The notes: generated by a model not told the origin, from the sequence alone. A stretch of DNA of 64,000 nucleotides from Pseudidiomarina marina (GCF_003987045.1 NZ_PIPZ01000002.1:1-64000); one strand, 5' to 3'. Counted from the first letter of the stretch, positions 36,099 to 47,085 are shown. Translations and numbers: made by a program.

Positions 36099-37628
36099 TT
36101 ACTCCTCGCGCGTCACGCGCAGCACTTCTTCTAAGGTGGTGACGCCGGCAATGACTTTCGCCAAACCGTCATCACGAATGGACGGTGCCAACGCACGCAC
36201 ATATTTTTCAATGGCTTGCTCGCCGTGACCGTTGTGAATGAGTTCACGTACGCGCTCATCCACCACTAATAATTCATGAATACCGGTACGGCCGCGATAG
36301 CCGGTGTGGTTACATTTCTCACAGCCAACGGCACGATACAATTGCGCACCGCCATCCACGGCAGCGTCGGCAACATACGACAGCTCGTCAGCAGATGCCT
36401 GATACGGTTCTTTGCAGTCATCGCACAAGGTACGCACCAAGCGCTGTGCCAGCACACCCAATAACGACGACGATAATAAAAACGGCTCGACGCCCATATC
36501 TTCTAAACGGGTAATTGCGCCAGCGGCGGTGTTGGTGTGCAACGTAGATAGCACCAAGTGACCAGTCAATGACGCCTGCACACCAATTTGTGCGGTTTCA
36601 ACGTCACGGATCTCACCCACCATCACCACATCAGGGTCTTGGCGCAAAATGGCACGTAAACCGCGGGCAAACGTCATGTTCACCTTCGGATTCACCTGCA
36701 TCTGCCCGATGCCTTCGATAGAATACTCAATCGGGTCTTCCACCGTCAAAATATTACGGTCGCGCGAGTTAATTTCCATCAAGCCAGCATACAAGGTGGT
36801 GGATTTACCGGAGCCCGTCGGGCCGGTCACCAAAATGATGCCATGCGGCTTTTTAATCAGTTGCGAGAAAATACGGCGATTGGCTTCGGTCATGCCAAGT
36901 TGTTCAAGGTTCAAACGTGCGTTGTTCTTATCGAGCAAACGCAGCACCACGCGCTCGCCGTGGTTCGATGGCATGGTGGATACCCGCACATCAACCGCGC
37001 GACCGGCAATCAGCAAGCTGATGCGCCCATCTTGCGGCACTCTTTTCTCAGCGATGTCCAACTGTGCCATAACCTTAATGCGCGACACCAGCAACGAACT
37101 CAGCTTGCGGTTCGGGCGAATCACTTCACGCAACACGCCGTCGATGCGAAACCGCACCAACAGATCTTTTTCAAAGGTTTCAATGTGAATATCAGAAGCG
37201 CCTTCTTTGATGGCTTCTGAAAGCATGGCGTTAATCAGTTTGATAATTGGCGCGTCGTCTTCGCTTTCCAGTAGGTCTTCGGTTTGCGGCAACTCATCGG
37301 CGAGCGAAAATAGGTTACTTTCGTTGCCAATGTCTTCCATCAACTGCTTCGCTTCGGACGAGTCGCGTTGATAGGCTTGCGTTAAAATGGCTTCGAATTC
37401 GTCGGCACTGTGCTCTTGCAATACGAACGGGGCACCCAAAACGCGGCGCACTTCAAGCAAGGCTTGCGGGCTCACGCCATGGCGCGCATGCACCACGGCA
37501 TCATTTGCGGCGCCATCATCCGAGGCACCGGCGTACGCCACTACCACGCCGTGGCGTTTCGCAAACGCAAATGGCAACCGTCGCGGTGCCACTTGCGCGG
37601 CCACATTCGCGATATCAGTCATTGCCAC
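36099..37628 (-). CDS. gspE: Type II secretion ATPase GspE
   Basis: The 509-residue secretion ATPase has an N-terminal GspL-binding part, Walker [10 protein letters not shown] (about 270-278), the Asp box [10 protein letters not shown], Walker [13 protein letters not shown], the His box and a zinc-binding pair CDDC/CEKC (about 405-450). It powers pseudopilus assembly. The start is GTG at 37628 or ATG 6 nt later; the former overlaps gspD by 14 nt. Confidence 0.95.
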   Translation of the reverse strand: MAMTDIANVAAQVAPRRLPFAFAKRHGVVVAYAGASDDGAANDAVVHARHGVSPQALLEVRRVLGAPFVLQEHSADEFEAILTQAYQRDSSEAKQLMEDIGNESNLFSLADELPQTEDLLESEDDAPIIKLINAMLSEAIKEGASDIHIETFEKDLLVRFRIDGVLREVIRPNRKLSSLLVSRIKVMAQLDIAEKRVPQDGRISLLIAGRAVDVRVSTMPSNHGERVVLRLLDKNNARLNLEQLGMTEANRRIFSQLIKKPHGIILVTGPTGSGKSTTLYAGLMEINSRDRNILTVEDPIEYSIEGIGQMQVNPKVNMTFARGLRAILRQDPDVVMVGEIRDVETAQIGVQASLTGHLVLSTLHTNTAAGAITRLEDMGVEPFLLSSSLLGVLAQRLVRTLCDDCKEPYQASADELSYVADAAVDGGAQLYRAVGCEKCNHTGYRGRTGIHELLVVDERVRELIHNGHGEQAIEKYVRALAPSIRDDGLAKVIAGVTTLEEVLRVTREE

Positions 37629-39723
37629 TGCCCTTTTTCTCTTCTTCCATGTATTTCTCGAATGACGGTGGCAACGTCAACGGGCCATCCCACTCTGGTA
37701 ACACCGGCTGGTCAGTCAGCGGCATCAACGAGATGCCATCTTCGTCCGCTTTGATTTGTTCGGCGCGAATGTAGTTGTATTTGCGCGACGAAATCTGCGT
37801 TGCTGAAGTACCATCGCGCACAATGGTTGGGCGTAAAAACACCATCAAATTACGCTTTTGACGCGAGGTTGAGGTGCTCTTAAACAAATGACCTAAGAAC
37901 GGAATGTCACCCAAAATTGGAACCTTTGATTCCGATTCTTGTACGTCTTCGTCAATCAAACCGCCGAGCACAATCGTTTGCCCATCGTCCGCCATCACCA
38001 CGGTTTTCAGTTCACGTTTGTTGATGGTGATATCCACTGCCGTCGCGCCACTAATGCTCGACACTTCCTGCTCAATTACCAACTGCACGCCGCTGCCTTC
38101 GTTAATTTGCGGGGTGACTTTCAATTTAATACCCACGTCTTCACGTTCTACGGTTTGGAACGGGTTATCGTTGTTTGAACCGGTGGTTGCGCCAGTGATG
38201 GTCGGCACCGACTGCCCCACCAAGAACGAAGCTTCTTCGTTATCCACGGTCATAATTGACGGCGTCGCCAAAATGTTCGAGTTAGTGTTGGTAGTGACCG
38301 CTTGCAAAATCGCACCCCAGTCGTTTTTCACCACGCCAACCATCATGCCGTTGACGTTTTGCAAAACCTGCGCCAATAGCGACACATCGCCTGGACGGTC
38401 GGGTTCACGGGTGGTCACAAAATTACCATCAACCACAGTAGTGGTTTCGGTACCCGGCTGCTCACGCGCTAAATACGCACCTGCTGCAATCTGACCGATT
38501 GGCGCCTGACGACCGTTGTTATATTGCACCATGCCGCCGTCTTCGCTAATCCATTGCAGGCCGAAATCGACGCCATCGCCTTCCATAATTTCAACAATAA
38601 TCGCTTCAACGTGCACCTGTGCACGACGAATATCGAGCTGACGAATGACGCTTTCTAAACTCGTCAATAAATCGGGGGCGGCAGTAATCACCAGTGAGTT
38701 CGATGCATCATGCGCGCTAATTGAAATTTCACCGCTTGAAGCGCTCGAACGGCGCGCTGCGGCTGTTGTGCCTGCTGCCGCCGAAGCAGACTCTTTTTCA
38801 GCCTGCAAACTCTGGCTCACGCCCTGCAATACTTCCACTAACTCTTCGGCTTTAGCGTATTTGAGATAATAAACACGCGTGTTGCCTTCACTTTTTAAAT
38901 CTTGGTCAAGCTGATTGATGAGTTTGATCACGCGATCGCGTGCACGCGGCTCGCCACTAATGACGACACTGTTGGTGCGCTCATCGGCCACAATTTTTGG
39001 AATCAATAACGGTGGTGTGCCGTCGTTGGCTTTCTCAAACAAACTTAACGCAATGCGCACCACTTCTGATGCCGAGGCATATTCCAATTTGACCACGGTG
39101 ACATCTTGGTCACCGGCGCGGTCCACGCGCTCAATAATTTCGACGAGTCGCTGCACAGTTTCGCTGCGACCGGTAATCATGATCACGTTTGACGGGTCAT
39201 AGCTCACCACGTTGCCGCCGCCACTTTGATCATTCAGCAAGCGTAATAGCGGTGCCAATTCACGCACGCTGACGTTCGCCACAGGTACAACACGCGTCAC
39301 CAGTGTGTCGCCACCCAATGAGTTGTCATCGACCACCGGAATGGCGCCGTTGCGGGCGTCTTTATCGCGCATGACTTTAATCACGCCCGATTCCATTTCA
39401 ATGGTTGCGAAACCGTATACGTCCAACACGTTTAAGAAGAACTGCCAGTACTGGCTTTCGTTCATCACATCGTAGCTGCGCACATCAATGCGACCGCGCA
39501 CGTCTGGGTCAATAATGATGGTACGGCCTAGGTTGCGCCCCACCACCTGAATAAATTCGGTGATGTCCGTGTTCTTAAAGCTGGCGGCGTATTCAACCGG
39601 CTCGTCGGCGGTTTGGCGTTGCTGCTGCGTCGCTTGGCGTGATTGCTGCGCGCTAACATCGTGGAAGGTTCCCGAGAGCGCGGCGCCGAGTGTGATGGCC
39701 AATGCCAATGAGGTTTTACGCAT
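37615..39723 (-). CDS. gspD: Type II secretion secretin GspD
   Basis: The 702-residue outer-membrane channel has a signal peptide (about 1-25), N0 to N3 domains (about 45-340) and a C-terminal secretin domain (about 430-630). The secretin domain shows [15 protein letters not shown] and [16 protein letters not shown]. It forms the exit pore for folded exoproteins. The extreme C-terminus ([20 protein letters not shown]) fits an S-domain. No gspS pilotin gene is seen nearby. Confidence 0.95.
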   Translation of the reverse strand: MRKTSLALAITLGAALSGTFHDVSAQQSRQATQQQRQTADEPVEYAASFKNTDITEFIQVVGRNLGRTIIIDPDVRGRIDVRSYDVMNESQYWQFFLNVLDVYGFATIEMESGVIKVMRDKDARNGAIPVVDDNSLGGDTLVTRVVPVANVSVRELAPLLRLLNDQSGGGNVVSYDPSNVIMITGRSETVQRLVEIIERVDRAGDQDVTVVKLEYASASEVVRIALSLFEKANDGTPPLLIPKIVADERTNSVVISGEPRARDRVIKLINQLDQDLKSEGNTRVYYLKYAKAEELVEVLQGVSQSLQAEKESASAAAGTTAAARRSSASSGEISISAHDASNSLVITAAPDLLTSLESVIRQLDIRRAQVHVEAIIVEIMEGDGVDFGLQWISEDGGMVQYNNGRQAPIGQIAAGAYLAREQPGTETTTVVDGNFVTTREPDRPGDVSLLAQVLQNVNGMMVGVVKNDWGAILQAVTTNTNSNILATPSIMTVDNEEASFLVGQSVPTITGATTGSNNDNPFQTVEREDVGIKLKVTPQINEGSGVQLVIEQEVSSISGATAVDITINKRELKTVVMADDGQTIVLGGLIDEDVQESESKVPILGDIPFLGHLFKSTSTSRQKRNLMVFLRPTIVRDGTSATQISSRKYNYIRAEQIKADEDGISLMPLTDQPVLPEWDGPLTLPPSFEKYMEEEKKGSGND

Positions 39724-39732
39724 ACTTGTCCC

Positions 39733-40635
39733 TTAATTCCTTTGATCTTGGTCTTGCACAACTTCACTAGGAAGGTCTCGAATATCGAGTTGCAAGTCGA
39801 CCGATTCATTGCCGCGCAGCACGGTAACCGTGGCTTGTGTCATATCACCCAGCTCGCTGGTAATTTTCATCGCGGTACTTATATTGGTTAAATCTTGGCC
39901 ATTAATCGCCACCGCTAAATCGCCGTCACGAAAGCCGGCTTGGCGGAATAATTCTGGATTTTTGCCAGCGCTTAAGCGGTAACCACGAATACCGTCACCA
40001 CCGCGCACTGGGGTAATTTGAATAAACTCGAGAAGGCTTTCAGGATTCACGTCGGCGGCTGTTATTTGTGAGTCGGTGTCATCGCGACGCGGGCTAGAGC
40101 CACCTTCACGCACGGCGCGACTGGAGGTGCGGACATCGCTGGTCATGTTTGCCATGGTGAGCGACAGCCCTTCGCTCAACTCACCAATGCCTTCGAGTTC
40201 GAGGGTTTCAAGGCGACCGTTATTGTCGAGAATCACGCGGTCGGCGTAGATTTCTTTAATCGTCACCTGTGTGCCTTCAAGCTTGTCGCCCATCACGTAC
40301 ACTTCTTGCTTGCCGCTACGCTCAATAATGGCAGCCGAGCGCTCCGGCACATTCGATGCCGAGACGCCTAATAAGCGAATGTTCAACGAAGTTTTCGGCG
40401 CATTCGACGACGCTTGGGGCGTTCCAGCGCTTGCGGCACCGAATAAATCGAGCGCCACAATAGAGCGCGCCGAGTACGACGACTCAGCACTTTGTGTGGT
40501 GATTTGAAGCGGCCCCGAAGGTACCTCGCTAGCTGGCGTAATAAGCTGCCAGGTTAGTTGCGCGCCAAACCATACTGCGGCTACTGCGCAAACCGCAGTA
40601 ATCAATGCGTTGACGTGCGAGTTCTGTATCTGCAT
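39733..40635 (-). CDS. gspC: Type II secretion protein GspC
   Basis: The 300-residue inner-membrane protein has an N-terminal helix (about 9-28), an HR domain (about 85-150, including IRLLGVSASNVPERSAAIIE) and a C-terminal PDZ domain (about 200-290). It connects the platform to the secretin and helps choose substrates. It is the first gene of the gspC-N operon. Its promoter should lie in the 150-nt gap shared with divergent hslO; I could not pick a clear minus-strand promoter there. Confidence 0.93.
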   Translation of the reverse strand: MQIQNSHVNALITAVCAVAAVWFGAQLTWQLITPASEVPSGPLQITTQSAESSYSARSIVALDLFGAASAGTPQASSNAPKTSLNIRLLGVSASNVPERSAAIIERSGKQEVYVMGDKLEGTQVTIKEIYADRVILDNNGRLETLELEGIGELSEGLSLTMANMTSDVRTSSRAVREGGSSPRRDDTDSQITAADVNPESLLEFIQITPVRGGDGIRGYRLSAGKNPELFRQAGFRDGDLAVAINGQDLTNISTAMKITSELGDMTQATVTVLRGNESVDLQLDIRDLPSEVVQDQDQRN

Positions 40636-40734
40636 GGGTTAATACTACGCTTTCGTTATAATTATGTGGCATTTGTGCCTTTTGGTCATTCTAGCCCTAC
40701 TATACACAAGAGAACAGATCAAATTCGAGGATTC

Positions 40735-40743
40735 TGCTATACT
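40735..40743 (+). promoter_or_regulatory. Extended -10 promoter of hslO
   Basis: TGCTATACT at 40735-40743 is an extended -10 element about 43 nt upstream of the hslO start. No good -35 is present, as is usual with extended -10 promoters. A heat-shock promoter was looked for and not recognised. Confidence 0.45.
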
Positions 40744-40785
40744 GCCGCCACTTTTTTACACAAGTATGACAGACGCATAATTACC

Positions 40786-41634
40786 ATGAGCAAAAACGAT
40801 ACCCATTACCCGACCGATAAACTGTTGCGCTATACGTTTTTAGAGCAAGACGTGCGTGGCGAACTGGTTCAATTGAGCACCAGTTATCAACGCATGATTC
40901 TAGGACACGATTACCCGGCGCCAGTTCAACGTTTGTTGGGTGAATTAATGGCGGCCACGTCGTTGTTAACGGCAACGTTGAAGTTTGAAGGGCAAATTTC
41001 GATTCAAGTTCAAGGCAGTGGCCCGGTCAATTTCGTGGCGGTGAATGGCTCGCATCATCAAGAGCTACGCGGCATTGCGCGCGTTCGAGCAGACATCGCT
41101 GACGACATGAACGACTTGCGTACCTTGATGGGCGCTAAAGCCGTGATGGTGATTACCTTAACCCCGCTTGAAGGCGAGCGTTATCAGGGTGTGGTGAGTG
41201 CGGATAATGTTTCGATTGCTGGGGTTGTGGAAGATTACTTCTTGCAATCGGAGCAATTGCGTACGCGCATTTGGCTGCATGCCGATGGTGAACATGCTGC
41301 GGGCATGATGTTGCAGGTGATGCCTGCCGCTGGTACCACGTTAGAGGCGTTTGAGCATCTTGAACACCTCACCGACACCATTACGGCGGCAGAGCTATTC
41401 ACCTTGCCAGGCGAACAAGTGCTGCATCGCTTGTATCACGAAGAGCACGTTGAGCTGTACCCTGCGCAACCGGTGAGCTTCAAGTGCGGCTGTTCACGCG
41501 AGGGCACATTGGAAGCCCTAGCGTCTGTGTCACCGGAAGAACTGCGCGAGATTCTCGCCGAAGAAGGTGCCGTTGTCATGACCTGCGACTACTGCCAAAC
41601 CCAGTACCGCTTCACCGAGCAGGACCTCGTCTGA
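40786..41634 (+). CDS. hslO: 33-kDa redox-regulated chaperonin Hsp33
   Basis: The 282-residue holdase protects proteins under oxidative heat stress. The start ATG at 40786 (MSKNDTHYPTDKLLRYTF) aligns with the family N-terminus; an in-frame extension to 40558 would run through the gspC region and is rejected. The C-terminal zinc site has CGC (KCGCSREG) and CDYC, the four cysteines that sense oxidation. hslR follows 3 nt downstream. Confidence 0.95.
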   Translation: MSKNDTHYPTDKLLRYTFLEQDVRGELVQLSTSYQRMILGHDYPAPVQRLLGELMAATSLLTATLKFEGQISIQVQGSGPVNFVAVNGSHHQELRGIARVRADIADDMNDLRTLMGAKAVMVITLTPLEGERYQGVVSADNVSIAGVVEDYFLQSEQLRTRIWLHADGEHAAGMMLQVMPAAGTTLEAFEHLEHLTDTITAAELFTLPGEQVLHRLYHEEHVELYPAQPVSFKCGCSREGTLEALASVSPEELREILAEEGAVVMTCDYCQTQYRFTEQDLV

Positions 41635-41637
41635 CCC

Positions 41638-42015
41638 ATGGACGCCGTACGTATCGACAAATGGCTTTGGGCTGCACGCTTTTATAAAACGCGTTCGCTT
41701 GCGCGCCAAGTCGTGCAAGCGGGTAAAGTGTCCGTTGATGGCCAGCGTTGCAAACCTTCAAAGACTATTACCATCGGGCAAATTGTCAAAGCACCACGCG
41801 GCCATGATATCTACGAAGTCGAAGTTTTAGGCTTAAGTGAAAATCGTCTGAGTGCACCGTTAGCCCAAGAACTTTACCGTGAAACGGCCGACTCCATCGC
41901 ACGCCGCGAAAAAGAGGCCGAGCTACGCAAAATGAATGCGTTGTATAACCCTCACCCCGATCACAAACCCGACAAAAAAGAACGCCGCGAGCTCATCAAA
42001 TTCAAAAACCGTTAG
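41638..42015 (+). CDS. hslR: Heat-shock ribosome-associated protein Hsp15
   Basis: The 125-residue protein has an S4 RNA-binding domain at the N-terminus (RIDKWLWAARFYKTRSLARQ, with VSVDGQRCKPSKTI) and a basic C-terminal helix. It binds stalled 50S subunits carrying peptidyl-tRNA. It forms an operon with hslO, an arrangement common in gammaproteobacteria. Confidence 0.94.
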   Translation: MDAVRIDKWLWAARFYKTRSLARQVVQAGKVSVDGQRCKPSKTITIGQIVKAPRGHDIYEVEVLGLSENRLSAPLAQELYRETADSIARREKEAELRKMNALYNPHPDHKPDKKERRELIKFKNR

Positions 42016-42148
42016 AGTCACGCGCTCGCCGTGTCGGCGTTCCGAATATTCCCAGTATCCTGCGAAAGTCGCCGCATCACCAACCTCCCCAGCATCCCAA
42101 GTAACAGTAAATTTACTCCCGTTACTATGGCAACCCTATTTTTTTTGA

Positions 42149-42219
42149 GTGTTCAGTTGCATCAAAAAAGTTACAAAAATAGCCCCTCTAAATGTAACTT
42201 TTTTGATGCAACTGAACAC
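42149..42219. repeat. Perfect 27-bp inverted repeat between hslR and der
   Basis: Arms at 42149-42175 and 42193-42219 are exact reverse complements, starting GTGTTCAGTTGCATC, around a 17-nt loop. It lies between the converging hslR and der genes. The stem is AT-rich, has internal A6/T6 tracts and no external T-run. A bidirectional terminator or a small non-autonomous transposable element are both possible. Confidence 0.9.
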
Positions 42220-42286
42220 ATGTTTTAAAGATGGGTAACACATACATAGTCCACAAAACTCAGGGGTTCTATGTATGCTATTCGGG

Positions 42287-43885
42287 CTACTTTTTCTTCT
42301 TTAGGAACTTCATGAGGCGCTTGCGCTTGCGGGTTTGCGAGAGCGTGAGCTGGTTTTTGCGACCGGCGTATGGGTTGACGGACTCGCGGAACTCGATTTT
42401 GATGGGGGTGCCCATCACGCCTAATGATTTACGGAAGTAATTCATCAGATAGCGTTTGTACGAGCCTGGTAGCGAGTCAACTTGGTTGCCGTGAATGATG
42501 ACGCGTGGCGGGTTGTAGCCGCCGGCGTGGGCGTACTTGAGTTTGACGCGGCGTCCGCTCACCAATGGTGGTTGATGATCTTCCACTGCGGTTTCCAAAA
42601 TACGCGTTAATTTGGCGGTGCCAACACGCGCCGATGCTGAGGCATAAGCTTCAAGTACCGATTCGAACAAGTTACCGACGCCACTACCGTGTAGTGCCGA
42701 GATAAAATGCACGCGGGCAAAATCGACGAAGCCTAGGCGACGGTCGAGTTCACGCTTGATTTCTTCACGGTGATCATGCGACAAGCCATCCCATTTATTG
42801 ACGGCAATCACGATTGAGCGGCCAGCGTTCAGGGCGAAGCCAATCAAGTTTAAGTCTTGATCAGAGACGGTTTCGCGCGCGTCGATCACAGCGATAACTA
42901 CGTTTGCGTCTTCAATCGCCTGCAAGGTTTTAATTACTGAGAACTTTTCAACGGTCTCGTCAATACGGCCACGACGGCGTACACCGGCGGTATCGATTAA
43001 GATATATTGGCGGCCTTCACGCTCCATCGGAATATAAATTGAGTCACGGGTGGTGCCTGGCATGTCGTATACCACTACCCGTTCTTCACCAAGAATGCGG
43101 TTGGTCAGTGTTGACTTGCCCACGTTCGGACGGCCGACAATGGCGAGTTTTAATGGCAGTGCATCGTAGTCGATTTCGTCGTGACTGCGGTCGCCCAACT
43201 GGCCAATGATATTACCTTCGTGATCGATGATATTGCCATCGGCATCGACAATATTACCGTCGGCGTCGTAAACGTTGCCGTCTTCGTCGGGTTCGACGAT
43301 ATTACCATCAGAATCAATTGGATTGCCGTCGTCGTCGAGGTTGACCGCCACGTCGTCGGAGCCGGCGTTGCGCACGCGCACGTCCGGATATTCATCCAGC
43401 AGCGGATCAAAGCATTCCTGTAGGAGTTGCTCAACGCCACGACCGTGTGCAGCAGCAATGCCATGCACATCACCTAAACCGAGTTCGAAAAAGTCGGCGC
43501 GAGCAGCATTGGCGTCAATGCCATCGATTTTGTTAGCAACCACGTAGGCCTTTTTGCCAAGACGGCGCAAATGCGTCGCAATGCCCATGTCAGCCGCCGT
43601 GATACCGTCACGTGCGTCAACCATGAATAGCACCACGTCTGCTTCATCAATAGCGCGCAATGACTGTGATGCCATTTCAGCATCGATACCTTCTTCGTCA
43701 CCATGAACACCTGCGGTGTCGATGACAATAAATTGGTAACCGTCGTAGTTGGCCTGGCCGTATTTTCTGTCTCGCGTTAAGCCAGGAAAGTCTGCAACCA
43801 AGGCGTCCCGAGTACGGGTAAGCCGATTAAATAAGGTTGATTTGCCCACATTTGGGCGCCCTACCAGGGCAACTACGGGTAACAT
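42287..43885 (-). CDS. der: Ribosome assembly GTPase Der (EngA) with an acidic heptapeptide-repeat linker
   Basis: The 532-residue protein has two G domains: G1 P-loop GRPNVGKST at residues 9-17 with NKID at 118-121, and a second P-loop GRPNVGKST at about 251-259 with NKWD. A KH-like C-terminal domain follows ([17 protein letters not shown]). It acts in 50S assembly. Der usually has about 490 residues; the extra length is in the linker. Six tandem repeats of D-x-D-G-N-x-x lie at residues 184-227. It is 6 nt downstream of bamB, in the standard order. Confidence 0.95.
   Translation of the reverse strand: MLPVVALVGRPNVGKSTLFNRLTRTRDALVADFPGLTRDRKYGQANYDGYQFIVIDTAGVHGDEEGIDAEMASQSLRAIDEADVVLFMVDARDGITAADMGIATHLRRLGKKAYVVANKIDGIDANAARADFFELGLGDVHGIAAAHGRGVEQLLQECFDPLLDEYPDVRVRNAGSDDVAVNLDDDGNPIDSDGNIVEPDEDGNVYDADGNIVDADGNIIDHEGNIIGQLGDRSHDEIDYDALPLKLAIVGRPNVGKSTLTNRILGEERVVVYDMPGTTRDSIYIPMEREGRQYILIDTAGVRRRGRIDETVEKFSVIKTLQAIEDANVVIAVIDARETVSDQDLNLIGFALNAGRSIVIAVNKWDGLSHDHREEIKRELDRRLGFVDFARVHFISALHGSGVGNLFESVLEAYASASARVGTAKLTRILETAVEDHQPPLVSGRRVKLKYAHAGGYNPPRVIIHGNQVDSLPGSYKRYLMNYFRKSLGVMGTPIKIEFRESVNPYAGRKNQLTLSQTRKRKRLMKFLKKKK
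43205..43336. repeat. Tandem 21-nt repeat coding the DxDGN linker of Der
   Basis: About six units encode D-x-D-G-N-x-x (for example [21 protein letters not shown]), one with two extra residues. They lie between the two GTPase domains. The units differ at synonymous and non-synonymous positions, so the array is not a fresh expansion. Confidence 0.85.
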
Positions 43886-43891
43886 ATAACG

Positions 43892-45079
43892 TTAAATCCT
43901 TACCGCGAGTAAACTGCCGTCGCGTAACTGAACATAAAGGGTATCGCCGACCACAATCGGTGCTGTGTACACGTCTTCACCCACTTCTAAACGGCCTTCG
44001 GTTACGCCGCTCAGTAAATTAATAAAATGCAGATAGCCGAATCGATCGCCGACCACAATGTAGTCACCAAAACGCACTGGCGCCGTAACGTTACGGCCGG
44101 TGTAGTCATTATTCGACCACATTTCGACACCACCTTGGGCATCTAACGCTGAAATAGCGTCATCCGCATCGGTAACAAACAAACGACCGCCGGCAAACAA
44201 GACGTTTTGATAGGACGAGTAATCTCGACGCCATGCGATTTCACCGGTGTTGGCTTCAATGGCCGCTAACGCACCATTGTACGCCACGTTGTAGACGAAA
44301 CGACCAGCAAGAACTGGACGTGAATCGACATCAACAAGACGTTGTAATTCCGTGGTACCACTCGGAATTGCTAAGCGCGCTTCCCAAGCGGGTTGACCAT
44401 TTTCAGCAATTAATACAATCACTTTACCGGTCGAGGTGCCTACGAAAATACCGCCTTGTTCGTAAACAGGCGACGACGTGCCACGCAGTGACAATGGAGG
44501 GGTTTCGGAGGTGTGCTTCCACAACTCTTCGCCGGTTTCTTCATTCAATGCGATGACTTCACCCGTCGAACCTTTCACCACCACAAAACCACCGCCGATG
44601 GCCGGATCAGACATGATTTCAGAGCGCACAACTTGATGCCATTTGACGCTACCGTCAGCGGCATTCATGGCGACCACATCACCGTTTTCACTGCCGAGAT
44701 AAACCACACCATTGAGTGCTGATAAACCGCCTGCGATACGCATCGGTTCACCTGCGCTCCACCATGAGCTCTTCTCTAAATCTAAAACGTTGCGTAAATC
44801 AATGCGCCACAAGCTGTCGCCGGTTTCACGGTTGAACGCCTCGACCACACCGCGACGATCAGCGGCGATAATGCTGTCGCCCACCACCACTGGATTTAAG
44901 TGTGAGAAATAGTTATCGATACCATCGCCGACACTTGAGTCCCAAACGACGCGCGGGTTAATTTGTGCATCAAATGGTTGCAACTCTTTGTAGGTGATCT
45001 CTTCGGTACTAAATAGCGAACAACCGCTGACAAATAGGGTTGCAAGCGCTGCTAGACCTAAGGTTTTTACTTGTTTCAT
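43892..45079 (-). CDS. bamB: Outer-membrane protein assembly factor BamB
   Basis: The 395-residue lipoprotein has a lipobox VSGCSLF (cysteine at about residue 20) and an eight-bladed beta-propeller of PQQ-type repeats (for example GVVYLGSENGDVVAMNAADGSV, GIFVGTSTGKVIVL). It is an accessory of the Bam complex. It overlaps yfgM by 4 nt and precedes der. Confidence 0.95.
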   Translation of the reverse strand: MKQVKTLGLAALATLFVSGCSLFSTEEITYKELQPFDAQINPRVVWDSSVGDGIDNYFSHLNPVVVGDSIIAADRRGVVEAFNRETGDSLWRIDLRNVLDLEKSSWWSAGEPMRIAGGLSALNGVVYLGSENGDVVAMNAADGSVKWHQVVRSEIMSDPAIGGGFVVVKGSTGEVIALNEETGEELWKHTSETPPLSLRGTSSPVYEQGGIFVGTSTGKVIVLIAENGQPAWEARLAIPSGTTELQRLVDVDSRPVLAGRFVYNVAYNGALAAIEANTGEIAWRRDYSSYQNVLFAGGRLFVTDADDAISALDAQGGVEMWSNNDYTGRNVTAPVRFGDYIVVGDRFGYLHFINLLSGVTEGRLEVGEDVYTAPIVVGDTLYVQLRDGSLLAVRI

Positions 45080-45681
45080 GAACCCGCCACAATGCTGTTG
45101 AGTTTGATCTCGGCGATGCCTTGCGCACCAGCGTCGAGAGCGGCTTGATATGCGGCACGTGCGCCAGCGTTGTCACCTTTGGCTAACAAGATATCGCCTT
45201 TTAATTCGGCGGCTTGTGCTTTGAAAGCTTCAACTGATTCAGCTGCTTGGGCTGCCGCTAATGCGGCGTCGTACTGCTCTTGTGCGAGCAAGACGCGAGC
45301 TTGACGAATATCTGCAACAGCGCGCAATGCTGGTTGTGCGTTATCGCGTACGGTTTGCAACGCACTGACTGCAGTTGCTAAGTCGTTGTTGTCTACGGCG
45401 TGTTTGGCGAGTTCAAGTGCAGCTAACATGGCATAGGTGCTGGTACTTGAGCTCACAAACTCTTGCGCTGCGGCTGTGCTATTTTCTTGGTCAGCTTCGA
45501 GTTGCACTAAAATGCTCTCGAACTTTTCAGAAGCGGCTTCTTGGTCGGCGCGCACTTGCGCGTCGTAGTAACGCCAGCCGTAGAAAAGCGCAAAACCTAC
45601 CACGAGGCCGGCAACGATGCCTTTGCCGTGTTCGTTCCAAAACTGTTTAATTCGTTCGACTTGTTGTTCTTCAGTTTCCAT
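45076..45681 (-). CDS. yfgM: YfgM, ancillary SecYEG translocon subunit
   Basis: The 201-residue protein has one N-terminal membrane helix (GIVAGLVVGFALFYGWRYY, about residues 20-38) and a periplasmic TPR-like domain. With PpiD it assists protein transfer from SecYEG to periplasmic chaperones. The ATG at 45681 is chosen because GGAG lies 6 nt upstream; a TTG 12 nt earlier overlaps that site. Confidence 0.93.
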   Translation of the reverse strand: METEEQQVERIKQFWNEHGKGIVAGLVVGFALFYGWRYYDAQVRADQEAASEKFESILVQLEADQENSTAAAQEFVSSSTSTYAMLAALELAKHAVDNNDLATAVSALQTVRDNAQPALRAVADIRQARVLLAQEQYDAALAAAQAAESVEAFKAQAAELKGDILLAKGDNAGARAAYQAALDAGAQGIAEIKLNSIVAGS

Positions 45682-45708
45682 TTTTAACTCCAAAAACGAT
45701 ATTAGCTA

Positions 45709-45775
45709 TTAGCTATTGGATATTAGCTGATAGCGAGAACGGTTCTTCTAATATCTAATATCAAATATCTAATAG
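45709..45775. repeat. ATATTAG-type heptamer hairpin 1, overlapping the hisS 3' end
   Basis: The left arm is built of ATTAGCT/ATATTAG units (45709-45743) and the right arm of CTAATAT units (45748-45775), separated by a short spacer. The right arm runs into hisS: the last codons L-L-D-I and the stop are read from repeat units (CTATTAGATATTTGA on the gene strand). Confidence 0.85.
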
Positions 45776-47008
45776 CGCCGTTGCACTTTCCGCCACTGCA
45801 GGGGCGGTGGTGCGGTCGCGCAGGTGCTTTAACTCGAAATCGGTGTCGCGAACGAGCAAGGCATAGGTGGCGCCTGACTTGTCGGCTTTCGCCAATTTCT
45901 TTTTCATGTTCTGGGTGCCGCTGTGCAACTGAACTTTCAGCTGTGGCTTGGCACTTCGAATTTGTTCGGCAACGGCTGGGGCGATTAGTTCCGCCGCTTC
46001 AGTTGCTGCAATCACGTAAATATCAATGGCTTGTTCCGCTGGAATTTTGCCTTGCGACTCCAGCAACAAGACCAAGCGTTCCATACCCATGGCAAAGCCA
46101 ACGGCTGGCGTTGGTTTACCGCCAAGTTGTTCCACTAAACCATCGTAACGGCCGCCAGCACACACGGTGCCTTGTGCCCCAAGCTCAGTGGTCACCCACT
46201 CAAACACGGTACGGTTGTAATAATCGAGGCCACGCACCAAACGCTCATTCAACACATATTGAATGCCTGCAGCATCAAGACGCTTGCACAGACCGTCAAA
46301 ATGCTCACGCGATTCGTCGTCCCAATACTCTGACAACTTCGGGGCATCTGCAAGTACCGCTTGAGTTTCTGGCGATTTGCTATCGAGAACACGCAGCACG
46401 TTGGTGTCTAAACGACGCTTCGAATCTTCATCCAATTTGTCTTCATGAGCACGTAAAAACTCTCGCAACGCCTCGCGATAACGCGCACGCGCTTCATTTG
46501 ATGCCAACGAGTTCATTTGCAATTCGACTTGCTCACTAATGCCAAACGCTTGCCACAGGCGCGCCGATAACAAAATCACTTCGGCGTCAATATCGGGGCC
46601 ATCCATACCGAAGGCTTCAATACCGAACTGGTGAAACTGGCGATAGCGGCCTTTTTGTGGACGTTCGTGACGGAACATTGGGCCGAGATACCACAATCGC
46701 TGCGTTTGGTTATACAGCAAGCCATGTTCATTGCCCGCACGCACACAACTTGCGGTGCCCTCTGGACGCAACGTTAAGCTGTCACCGTTGCGATCATCGA
46801 AAGTGTACATTTCTTTTTCGACAATATCGGTCACTTCGCCAATGGAGCGCTTGAAAAGATCGGTGCTCTCGAGCACCGGCATGCGGATTTCTTGGTAAGT
46901 ATATTGGGCTGCAACCTGACGGATCACGCCTTCAACGTATTGCCACGCTGGCGATTGATCCGGCAGGATGTCGTTCATGCCGCGAATTGCTTGAATATTT
47001 TTTGCCAC
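45761..47008 (-). CDS. hisS: Histidyl-tRNA synthetase
   Basis: The 415-residue class II synthetase starts at GTG ([15 protein letters not shown]). It shows motif 2 ([25 protein letters not shown] region), the histidine-specific signature [15 protein letters not shown] and motif 3 ([13 protein letters not shown]). The C-terminal anticodon-binding domain is present. The final residues (LLDI) are coded by a heptamer repeat. Confidence 0.96.
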   Translation of the reverse strand: MAKNIQAIRGMNDILPDQSPAWQYVEGVIRQVAAQYTYQEIRMPVLESTDLFKRSIGEVTDIVEKEMYTFDDRNGDSLTLRPEGTASCVRAGNEHGLLYNQTQRLWYLGPMFRHERPQKGRYRQFHQFGIEAFGMDGPDIDAEVILLSARLWQAFGISEQVELQMNSLASNEARARYREALREFLRAHEDKLDEDSKRRLDTNVLRVLDSKSPETQAVLADAPKLSEYWDDESREHFDGLCKRLDAAGIQYVLNERLVRGLDYYNRTVFEWVTTELGAQGTVCAGGRYDGLVEQLGGKPTPAVGFAMGMERLVLLLESQGKIPAEQAIDIYVIAATEAAELIAPAVAEQIRSAKPQLKVQLHSGTQNMKKKLAKADKSGATYALLVRDTDFELKHLRDRTTAPAVAESATALLDI

Positions 47009-47071
47009 GTTCGAGTTCTTTTCTGCTTAGGGTCTACTTAAGACGGAAATTTATTACGAAAAATGGCGCAT

Positions 47072-47077
47072 AGTATA
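47072..47077 (-). promoter_or_regulatory. Possible -10 of a hisS promoter
   Basis: TATACT on the minus strand lies about 65 nt upstream of hisS, just after the ispG stop. The -35 region overlaps ispG and is weak. hisS may also be reached by read-through from ispG. Confidence 0.35.
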
Positions 47078-47085
47078 CCGCAGCT

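Noticed and set aside
40558-40785. N-terminal extension of hslO
   Set aside because: It reads back through the gspC start; the Hsp33 family begins at the ATG at 40786.
43205-43336. True EF-hand domain in Der
   Set aside because: Repeats are only 7 residues, without the helices flanking an EF loop.
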